Shown here one piece after another: positions 57,896 to 64,000 of a DNA stretch of 64,000 bases. The stretch covers positions 1,054,001-1,118,000 of the forward strand of contig CAWKLQ010000004.1 in assembly GCA_963850525.1 (NCBI GenBank), given 5' to 3'. This DNA comes from JAEMQF01 sp963850525. Lineage in GTDB: Bacteria; Pseudomonadota; Gammaproteobacteria; Burkholderiales; Burkholderiaceae_C. The notes beneath the pieces are model-generated. The model searched no databases, had not been told where the DNA came from, and saw only the letters and a program-made list of their open reading frames with translations. The position numbers and the translations under genes were made by a program. The stretch's first letter is position 1. Every line of letters starts with the position of its first letter.

Positions 57896-58150
57896 CTACT
57901 TCAAGGACTCGATCAGGTCGATGTACTCCTGCATCGCGCTGCTCTTGTCCTTACCCTTGGCCTCGTTCCAGGCGTCCCACTTGGCGCGACCGACCATGTC
58001 GGTGAAGCCGGGGCGCTTGCCCTCGACGTCGCCGCTGCTCGCCTGCTTGTAGAGCGCATAGAGCTTCAGCAGCGTCATGTTGTCGGGTTTCTCGGGCAGA
58101 CTCTTGGAGTCGGCCACGGCTTTGTCGAACTGCGCTTTCAGATCGGCCAT
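57896..58150 (-). CDS. Acyl-CoA-binding protein
   Basis: An 84-residue four-helix acyl-CoA-binding protein (ACBP). The family signature is visible: FDKAVADSKSLPEKPDNMTLLKLYALYKQASSGDV, then RPGFTDMVGRAKWDAWNEAKGKDKSSAMQEYIDLI. The conserved Tyr/Lys residues that contact CoA (YALYKQA and KWDAW) are present. GGAG lies nine bases before the ATG. Such proteins buffer and deliver acyl-CoA esters. It is divergent from a wax ester synthase/acyltransferase gene, a plausible functional pairing. Confidence 0.95.
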   Translation of the reverse strand: MADLKAQFDKAVADSKSLPEKPDNMTLLKLYALYKQASSGDVEGKRPGFTDMVGRAKWDAWNEAKGKDKSSAMQEYIDLIESLK

Positions 58151-58250
58151 GTTGGTTTCTCCGTGGGGTGGGTGAAAACGGGCATTGACGGCGCCCATGT
58201 TACCCAGCATCTTGGGCAACCCGCCGCAAAAACGCACCGAGGAGAACCGA

Positions 58251-59675
58251 ATGGCCGCATCCGCCGAGCGCATGTCGCGTGTCGACACAGCCTGGCTGCG
58301 CATGGACAACGACGTCAATCTGATGATGATCGTCGGCGTCTGGCTGCTCGAACCCGGCATCACCCACGCGGCGCTGTGCGAGCGCATCGGCGACAAGCTG
58401 CTCAAGTACGACCGCTTTCGCCAGAAGGTCACGCAAGATGCGATGGGTGCGAACTGGGTGTTCGACGCCGACTTCCAGATCACGCGCCATGTGGTCAAGG
58501 AAACCTTGCAGCGCAAACGCGGCGAAAGCGAGCGCGTCGCGCTGCAGCGCCGCGCCGGCGAACTCGCCAACACGGCGCTCGACCCCGACCACCCCTTGTG
58601 GCAGTTTCACCTGATCGAAAAGTACGAAGGCGGCAGCGCGCTCGTGGCGCGCATCCACCACTGCATCGGCGACGGCATTTCGCTGATCTCGGTGATGCTG
58701 TCGATCACCGACGGCGGAGCCGACCCGCCCAAGCGCAAGCGCCGCGCCGCGCTAGAGGCCGACGCGCAGAACGATTGGCTGTCCGACGCCGTGCTCAAGC
58801 CGCTCACCGACCTGACCGTGAAGGCGCTTGGCCTGACCGGTGGCGGTGCGGCCAAGGCGATGGCCATGCTCGGCGACCCGGATCTCGGCACGCTGGACCT
58901 GCTGCGCACCGGCTCCAAGGTGCTCGGCGACGTGGCGGCGATGGCGATGATGCCCGACGACTCGCCGACGCACCTCAAGGGCAAACCCATAGGCCAGAAA
59001 ATCGTTGCCTGGGGCGAGCCGATTCCGCTGGACGCGGTGAAGGCGATCGGCAAAGCGCTCAACTGTTCCGTGAACGACGTGCTGCTCGCCTGCGTGGCCG
59101 GCGCAATCGGCGACTACCTGCGCGAGCAGGGCGACGACCCGACGGGCAAGGAAATCCGCGCCATGGTGCCGGTGAACCTGCGGCCACTGGAAAAGGCCTG
59201 GCAGCTCGGGAATCGCTTCGGCCTGGCGCCGCTGGTGCTGCCCATCGGCATCGCGAACCCGATTCAACGGGTCTACGCGGTGCATGCACGAATGGCCGAA
59301 CTGAAGGGCAGCTACCAACCCTTGCTCGCGTTTGCCGTGCTCGCAGTGGCGGGCCTGATGATCAAGCCGGTGCAGGACGCGATCCTGGGCCTGTTCGCAA
59401 AAAAGGCGACCGCGGTGATGACCAACGTGCCGGGCCCGGCGGTGCCGCTCAAGTTCTGCGGCGCGACGCTGCGCCAGACCATGTTCTGGGTTCCCGCGTC
59501 GGGCGACATCGGCGTGGGCGTGAGCATCCTGTCGTATGGCGGCGGCGTGCAATTCGGCTTGATCACCGACAAAAAGCTCTGCCCGCACCCGCAACAAATC
59601 ATCGACCGCTTCGAGCCCGAGTTCGAGCGCCTGATGATGGTGACGCTGATGCTGCCGTGGGGCGAGGCGGCATAG
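58251..59675 (+). CDS. Wax ester synthase/diacylglycerol acyltransferase-like protein
   Basis: A 474-residue member of the WS/DGAT family, which joins acyl-CoA to long-chain alcohols or diacylglycerol to make storage lipid. The catalytic motif HHCIGDG is at about residues 136-142. The N-terminal acyl-binding part (MSRVDTAWLRMDNDVNLMMI) and the C-terminal NVPGPAVPLKFCGATLRQTMFWVPASGDIGVGVSILSYGG region fit the family. GAGGAGA precedes the ATG. The neighbouring acyl-CoA-binding protein suggests both act in neutral lipid synthesis. Confidence 0.9.
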   Translation: MAASAERMSRVDTAWLRMDNDVNLMMIVGVWLLEPGITHAALCERIGDKLLKYDRFRQKVTQDAMGANWVFDADFQITRHVVKETLQRKRGESERVALQRRAGELANTALDPDHPLWQFHLIEKYEGGSALVARIHHCIGDGISLISVMLSITDGGADPPKRKRRAALEADAQNDWLSDAVLKPLTDLTVKALGLTGGGAAKAMAMLGDPDLGTLDLLRTGSKVLGDVAAMAMMPDDSPTHLKGKPIGQKIVAWGEPIPLDAVKAIGKALNCSVNDVLLACVAGAIGDYLREQGDDPTGKEIRAMVPVNLRPLEKAWQLGNRFGLAPLVLPIGIANPIQRVYAVHARMAELKGSYQPLLAFAVLAVAGLMIKPVQDAILGLFAKKATAVMTNVPGPAVPLKFCGATLRQTMFWVPASGDIGVGVSILSYGGGVQFGLITDKKLCPHPQQIIDRFEPEFERLMMVTLMLPWGEAA

Positions 59676-59737
59676 GCAAGCACTGAAGCCTGCACCGAGG
59701 ACTCATTCGGCGCGACAGCGCTGCGCGAGGCTTTCGC

Positions 59738-60592
59738 TCATCGCTCGCTCCTCGCAAACCGTTCGCCGACGGCGCCGAGCAAACGCATCAGGTGCCCCTG
59801 CAGAGTGTGAAAACCTGCGTGTTTGGCGAGACTGGCTTCGTCCATGTAGAGGCGCTTGTTGACTTCCAGCTGCAGGCTGTGCCGCCCCGCTGCCGGGTCG
59901 CTGTAGGCGCGCACCAGCTCCACGCCCTTGAACGGGTGATTCACCTTGACGTCGTAGCCGAAGCCGGCCAGCGTGGCGCGCACGAATTCGGTGAAAGGCG
60001 GGTCGCAGGTCGTGCCGTCGCGGTCGCCGAGCACGATGTCGGCACGCGCCACACCGGCGCCGCCTTCGCCCATCGCGCCGCTCACCGCGTTCATCGAATG
60101 GCAATTGATGTGATAGACGACGCCGAAGCGCGCGTGCGCCCGGTCGAGCAGGCCACGCAGCGTGGCGTGGTATGGCGCGTGGCAACGCGCGATGCGCAGC
60201 TGCACCTCGGCGACGCTGAGCAACCTGGCGTAGATGGGCCGGCCGTCGTCCAGCGTGCGCCAGAGCAAGGCCTTGCCGATCTTCGCCTTGCCGCTGGGCA
60301 CATGCTCGCCAGGCCAGTGGCCGCTTTCGAGCAGGGCCAGGTCGACGTCGCCCGCATGGCGGTTCGGGTCGAGGTAGGTGCGCGGGAACTGCGCCGCGAG
60401 CAAGGGAATTCCCTGAGCGGCCGCGGGCAGATACAGCGCGTCGACGTAACAGTCTTCGCCATCGCGCAAAGCGCTTGCGCTCACCGCGGCTCGAAAGTCC
60501 ACCGGCATGCGGCAGCCCGAGTGGGGCGAGTCCAGCACGAGCGGCTGCTGCGGCTGCGCCGGGCCGTGAACGATCAACACTTCGTGGCTCAT
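59738..60592 (-). CDS. N-formylglutamate amidohydrolase family protein
   Basis: A 284-residue enzyme of the N-formylglutamate amidohydrolase family, zinc-dependent hydrolases of N-acyl amino acids. Visible motifs are VLDSPHSGCRMPVDF, DGEDCYVDALYLPAAAQGIPLLAAQFPRTYLDPNR, VYHINCHSMNAVS, and the C-terminal SLQLEVNKRLYMDE. His in SPHSG, Asp in DLALLE, and His in NCHSM likely bind zinc. The ATG at 60592 is preceded seven bases upstream by GATACT, a possible -10 box. It is divergent from the ABC transporter operon. Confidence 0.9.
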   Translation of the reverse strand: MSHEVLIVHGPAQPQQPLVLDSPHSGCRMPVDFRAAVSASALRDGEDCYVDALYLPAAAQGIPLLAAQFPRTYLDPNRHAGDVDLALLESGHWPGEHVPSGKAKIGKALLWRTLDDGRPIYARLLSVAEVQLRIARCHAPYHATLRGLLDRAHARFGVVYHINCHSMNAVSGAMGEGGAGVARADIVLGDRDGTTCDPPFTEFVRATLAGFGYDVKVNHPFKGVELVRAYSDPAAGRHSLQLEVNKRLYMDEASLAKHAGFHTLQGHLMRLLGAVGERFARSER

Positions 60593-60599
60593 GCGCCGG

Positions 60600-60605
60600 A
60601 GTATC
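60600..60605 (-). promoter_or_regulatory. -10-like box before the amidohydrolase gene
   Basis: On the minus strand the hexamer is GATACT, seven bases before the ATG at 60592, again with no ribosome binding site in between. Confidence 0.35.
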
Positions 60606-60698
60606 CGACGGCGCCATGCTGGGGTGGACCCGGATGCCGGCACGCCACGCGGGGGACTAGCATGCCCCTGTGTTGAACCTGCTGACGGAGATGAAGCC

Positions 60699-62489
60699 AT
60701 GCACGAACAAGATCTGCGCGCGTTGATCGAAGAGGTCCGGGAAGGCAAGCTGCCGCGCCGCAGCTTCATCCAGCGGATGGTGGGCCTGGGCTTGACCGCG
60801 CCGATGGCGTCGATGATGTTGATGCACGAAGGCATTGCGCAGACGCCGGCGCCGATTCCCTACAAGCCCACGAAGCGCGGCGGCGGGGGCACGCTCAAGC
60901 TCATCTACTGGCAAGCCGCGGTCCACCTGAACCCGCACTACGCCGGCGGCACCAAGGACCAGGACGCGAGCCGCGTCTTCTACGAACCTCTGGCCAGCTG
61001 GGACAGCGAAGGCAACCTGGTGCCGGTGCTTGCGGCCGAAGTCCCCACGCGCGCCAACGGCGGCCTTTCGGCCGACGGCAGGGTAGTCACCTGGAAGTTG
61101 AAGCGCGGCGTGAAGTGGCACGACGGCCGCGACTTCACCGCCGACGACGTGGTCTTCACCTCGCAGTACGCCGGCGACCCGGCCGCGGCGATGGTGACAG
61201 TCAGCACTTACAGGGACATCAAGGTCACGAAGGTCGATTCGCACACCGTGCGCGTCGACTTCCCCAAGCCCACGCCGTTCTGGGCCGAGCCGCTGGTGGG
61301 CAGCGTCGGTCCCATCCTGCCCAAGCATGTGTTCGAAGGCTTCATGGGCGCGAAGTCGCGCGACAACCCGGCGAACCTGAAGGCGGTGGGCACGGGCCCC
61401 TACAAGGTCGTCGATTTCAGGCCGGGCGACACGCTGCGGGCCGAGGCCAACAAGGATTACCACATCCCGAACCAGCCCTTCTTCGACACGCTGGAGATCA
61501 AGGGCGGCGGCGACGCCACCAGCGCCGCGCGCGCGGTGCTGCAGACGGCCGAATACGACGTGGGCTGGAACCTCGCCGTGGAGGACGTGATCCTCAAGCA
61601 GCTCGAAGGCGCCGGCAAGGGCAAGATGGCCTTTTACGTCGGCAGCGACATCGAGTTCGTGATCCTCAACCCCACCGACCCGTGGAATGAGGTCGACGGC
61701 GAGCGCGCCAGCGTCAAGAGCAAACACCCGGCGTTCAGCGACAAGGCGGTGCGCGACGCGATGAGCCTGCTCATCGACCGCAAAGGCATCGCTGAAGTGA
61801 TCTACGGGCGCGGCGCCATCACCACGGCCAACTTCCTGAACAACCCGCCGCGCTTCCGCAGCTCGGCCATGAAATTCGAGTTCAACCCCGAGAAGGCGAA
61901 CCAGATCCTGGATGCGGCGGGTTGGACCAAGGGCGCCGACGGCATCCGTGCCAAAGGCAACGTCAAGCTCAAGTTCGTCTACCAGACCTCCGTCAGCGGC
62001 CCGCGCCAGAAGTGCCAGGCCATCATCAAGGACGCCTGCACCAAGGCCGGCATCGACCTCGAACTGAAGAGCATCGTCGCCTCGGTCTTCTTCGGCAGCG
62101 ACTTCGCGAACCCGGACACTTACCAGAAGTTCTGGGCCGACATGGAGATGTTCACCACCACGATGACGCAGCCCGACCCGCAGACCTTCATGGAGCAGTT
62201 CACCACCTGGGAGCTGGCGCAGAAGGCCAACAAATGGGCCAGCCGCAACCTCGCGCGCTGGACCCACCCCGAGTACGACGAGGCCCACAAGGCCGCCCAG
62301 GTGGAGTTGGATCCGGTGAAGCGCGCGGCGCTGTTCATCAAGATGAACGACCTCGTGGTCGGCGGGGGTCACATCATTCCGTTGTTCGCGCGGCCGCGGC
62401 CGGTGGGTACGGTGAACAAGCTCGCGGCCCCGATCTCGGCCTGGGACAACCTCACCGCGTTCATGAACAACTGGTACCGCGACGCTTGA
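60699..62489 (+). CDS. Peptide-type ABC transporter substrate-binding protein
   Basis: A 596-residue periplasmic binding protein of the SBP_bac_5 (DppA/OppA-like) family. The N-terminus LPRRSFIQRMVGLGLTAPMASMMLMH carries the twin-arginine pattern RRSFIQR, suggesting Tat export. The mature protein shows GGTLKLIYWQ, VFYEPLASWDSEGNLVP, VTWKLKRGVKWHDGRDFTADDVVFT, GTGPYKVVDF and the C-terminal WDNLTAFMNNWYRDA. ATG 60699 has GGAG eight bases upstream. The permease genes follow directly, so the operon is a peptide, nickel or sugar-oligomer importer whose ligand is unknown. Confidence 0.93.
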   Translation: MHEQDLRALIEEVREGKLPRRSFIQRMVGLGLTAPMASMMLMHEGIAQTPAPIPYKPTKRGGGGTLKLIYWQAAVHLNPHYAGGTKDQDASRVFYEPLASWDSEGNLVPVLAAEVPTRANGGLSADGRVVTWKLKRGVKWHDGRDFTADDVVFTSQYAGDPAAAMVTVSTYRDIKVTKVDSHTVRVDFPKPTPFWAEPLVGSVGPILPKHVFEGFMGAKSRDNPANLKAVGTGPYKVVDFRPGDTLRAEANKDYHIPNQPFFDTLEIKGGGDATSAARAVLQTAEYDVGWNLAVEDVILKQLEGAGKGKMAFYVGSDIEFVILNPTDPWNEVDGERASVKSKHPAFSDKAVRDAMSLLIDRKGIAEVIYGRGAITTANFLNNPPRFRSSAMKFEFNPEKANQILDAAGWTKGADGIRAKGNVKLKFVYQTSVSGPRQKCQAIIKDACTKAGIDLELKSIVASVFFGSDFANPDTYQKFWADMEMFTTTMTQPDPQTFMEQFTTWELAQKANKWASRNLARWTHPEYDEAHKAAQVELDPVKRAALFIKMNDLVVGGGHIIPLFARPRPVGTVNKLAAPISAWDNLTAFMNNWYRDA

Positions 62490-62543
62490 CATCCGCGTCG
62501 CGCCGCTGAACCGCACGCCAACGTTTCCGACGGGTCCCGGCGC

Positions 62544-63503
62544 TTGCTGAACTACATCCTGCGCCGCCTGCTGATCGCGCTGCCCAGCCTCCTGGGCATC
62601 AGCGTCGTGCTGTTCACCGTGCTGGCATTGGCGCCGGGCGACCCGTTCGAGGAACTCGCCACCAACCCGAACGTGCCCGCCGAAGTGCGCATGATGCTGC
62701 GCAAGCAGTTCGGCCTGGATGACCCAGTGTGGCAGCGCTACCTGCTGTGGCTGAGCAGCATGCTCAAGGGCGACTGGGGCTTCAGCTTTCAGAGCCGCGT
62801 CAACGTCGACCAACTCATCTGGCAGCGGCTGCCCACCACCATCGTCGTGATCGGCCTGTCGCAGCTGCTGGCGATCCTGGTCGCGCTGCCGGTGGGCATC
62901 CTGGCCGCAGTGAAGCCCTACTCGTGGTTCGACCGCATCGCCAGCACCATCGCCTTCATCGGCTTTTCGCTGCCGACTTTCTTCACCGGCGTCATCTTCA
63001 TCCTGTTCTTCAGCATCTACCTCGGCTGGTTCCCCTTCGTCTACCGCAGCGACATCTCGGCCACGGGCTGGCAGTTTTTCTGGGAGCACTTCAGGCAGAG
63101 CATCATGCCCATCACCGTGCTCGGCCTGTTCCAGGCCGCGAGCATGATGCGCTACGTGCGTTCGGCCGTGCTCGACGTGGTGCGCCTGGACTACGTCACC
63201 ACCGCGCGCAGCAAGGGCCTGAGCGAGGGCGCGGTCATCACCAAGCATGTGGTGCGCAACGCGCTCATCCCGGTGGTCACGCTGGTGGCGCTGCAGATGC
63301 CCGCGGTCTTCGGCGGTGCCATCGTCACCGAGCAGATCTTCCGCATCCCGGGCATCGGCAGCCTGCTCATCGATGCCATCCTGCGCAACGACACGCCCGT
63401 GATCATGGCCGTCACCTTCGTGTTCAGCTGCCTGGTGATCTTCTTCAACCTCCTGGCCGACGTGCTCTATGGCTGGCTCGACCCGCGAATCAGCTACCGA
63501 TAG
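62544..63503 (+). CDS. ABC transporter permease, DppB-like
   Basis: A 319-residue inner-membrane permease with six helices. The N-terminus MLNYILRRLLIALPSLLGISVVLFTVLALAPGDPF is typical of DppB/OppB. The EAA-type coupling loop is RSAVLDVVRLDYVTTARSKGLSEGAVITKHVVRNALIPVVTLVALQMP, and GGAIVTEQIFRIPGIGSLLIDAI follows. The start is the TTG at 62544, 54 bp after the binding protein gene. It overlaps the start of the next permease gene. Confidence 0.93.
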   Translation: MLNYILRRLLIALPSLLGISVVLFTVLALAPGDPFEELATNPNVPAEVRMMLRKQFGLDDPVWQRYLLWLSSMLKGDWGFSFQSRVNVDQLIWQRLPTTIVVIGLSQLLAILVALPVGILAAVKPYSWFDRIASTIAFIGFSLPTFFTGVIFILFFSIYLGWFPFVYRSDISATGWQFFWEHFRQSIMPITVLGLFQAASMMRYVRSAVLDVVRLDYVTTARSKGLSEGAVITKHVVRNALIPVVTLVALQMPAVFGGAIVTEQIFRIPGIGSLLIDAILRNDTPVIMAVTFVFSCLVIFFNLLADVLYGWLDPRISYR

Positions 63504-64000
63504 CGCCGCCCCGGGCTCGGCCACCGTGCGCCCCGGGCAGCTCGACGAGGGCGCGCGCGGCGTGGTCGGCCTGGCCGCGCATCGCACCGCGGAGATGGCG
63601 GGCGCCCCGCTCGGGCTCGTCGGCCGGCGCAGCCTCTCGCCCGCGGCCGATGCATGGCGACGCTTCAAGCGGCATCGGCTCGCGTTCTGGAGCTTGTGGG
63701 TGCTGGGGCTGATGGTGCTGGCGCTGCTGCTGGGCCCGCTCTTCTACAAGGTCGGCGTCAACGAGATCGATTTCCAGTCCCGGCTCGCCGGGCCCAGCGC
63801 CAAACACCTCATGGGCACCGACGACCTCGGCCGCGACATCCTCGCGCGCGTGCTCTACGGCGGGCGCATCAGCCTGGCGGTGGGGCTTGCAGCGATGTTG
63901 ATGGCCATCACCGTGGGCGTCATCATCGGCTCCATCGCCGGCATGGCGCGCGGCTGGGTCGACGCGGCGCTGATGTGGGTGACCGACCTCTTTCTCAGCT
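63469..64000 (+). CDS. ABC transporter permease, DppC-like (5' part only)
   Basis: The first 177 codons of the second permease; the rest lies beyond the right edge. An unusually long N-terminal region (about 75 residues, polar and Ala/Gly-rich) precedes helix 1 (RLAFWSLWVLGLMVLALLLGPLFY). The DppC/OppC signature HLMGTDDLGRDILARVLYGGRISLAVGLAAML is complete, followed by ITVGVIIGSIAGMARGWVDAALMWVTDLF. The ATG at 63469 lies within the last codons of the dppB-like gene in another frame; later in-frame starts would shorten the N-terminal tail. Confidence 0.9.
   Translation, partial: MAGSTRESATDSAAPGSATVRPGQLDEGARGVVGLAAHRTAEMAGAPLGLVGRRSLSPAADAWRRFKRHRLAFWSLWVLGLMVLALLLGPLFYKVGVNEIDFQSRLAGPSAKHLMGTDDLGRDILARVLYGGRISLAVGLAAMLMAITVGVIIGSIAGMARGWVDAALMWVTDLFLS

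Noticed and set aside
60657..63668. A very long open frame on the minus strand opposite the ABC transporter genes.
   Set aside because: It is the antisense shadow of clear transporter genes in GC-rich DNA, with His/Arg/Gln-rich translation and no recognisable domain.

Overview
The window is a GC-rich chromosomal segment that looks like Burkholderiales (Betaproteobacteria). The evidence is gene content and order: mltA/apaG/rpe, rsmB/DUF4390/ntrY/ntrX, ruvA/ruvB, ybeZ/ybeY, hemB, dat/ybeD/lipB/lipA, and two Bug-type solute-binding proteins. I cannot fix the genus by eye. One tRNA gene (tRNA-Phe) is present; I see no rRNA, no CRISPR array and no intact insertion sequence.

Layout, left to right. 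Positions 1-7169 hold a core block (mltA, a tiny membrane protein, apaG, rpe). It is interrupted by a 5-kb module of MarR, AraC and OmpR-type regulators and a large TonB-dependent receptor. Positions 7171-9733 carry an FHA-EAL c-di-GMP protein and a TerC-UspA fusion. Positions 9760-14496 form a lower protocatechuate/gallate 4,5-cleavage cluster (LigJ/GalB, LigK/GalC, a DUF1932 dehydrogenase, an aldo/keto reductase, a Bug protein). Positions 14500-19454 hold a frameshifted UvrD-like helicase, a small hypothetical gene, an MFS transporter and a second Bug protein.

Positions about 19578-30389 are mobile DNA. First comes a TumA/TumE-like toxin-antitoxin pair and a decayed integrase. Next is an 8.5-kb island bounded by a 46-bp direct repeat, whose right copy is the 3' end of the intact tRNA-Phe gene. 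The island encodes a tyrosine integrase, a helix-turn-helix protein, a primase-like protein, a RepA-like helicase and several small hypothetical proteins. Its cargo is a PEP-CTERM protein, a lipoprotein, a broken SHOCT protein and a membrane protein. The arrangement suggests two successive integrations at the same tRNA gene.

Positions 30469-45627 return to core genes: NtrX/NtrY, DUF4390, RsmB, FolE, RuvB, RuvA, a NarL-type two-component pair, YbeZ and YbeY. A copper-uptake-like trio (DUF2946, TonB receptor, PCuAC chaperone) sits between ruvB and ruvA. Positions 45646-53513 carry hemB, a candidate structured RNA, a HemJ-like protein, VanZ, a ferredoxin, a hydrolase, a DacC-type carboxypeptidase, D-amino acid transaminase, YbeD, LipB and LipA. 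Positions 53527-64000 hold a DMT transporter, DUF4197, an ATP-grasp protein, a degenerate kinase/receiver protein, an acyl-CoA-binding protein next to a wax ester synthase-like acyltransferase, an N-formylglutamate amidohydrolase-like protein, and the start of a peptide-type ABC transporter operon that runs off the right edge.

A recurring feature is a -10-like box (TAGAAT and relatives) ending only 6-7 nt before the start codon of several genes, which suggests leaderless or near-leaderless transcripts.
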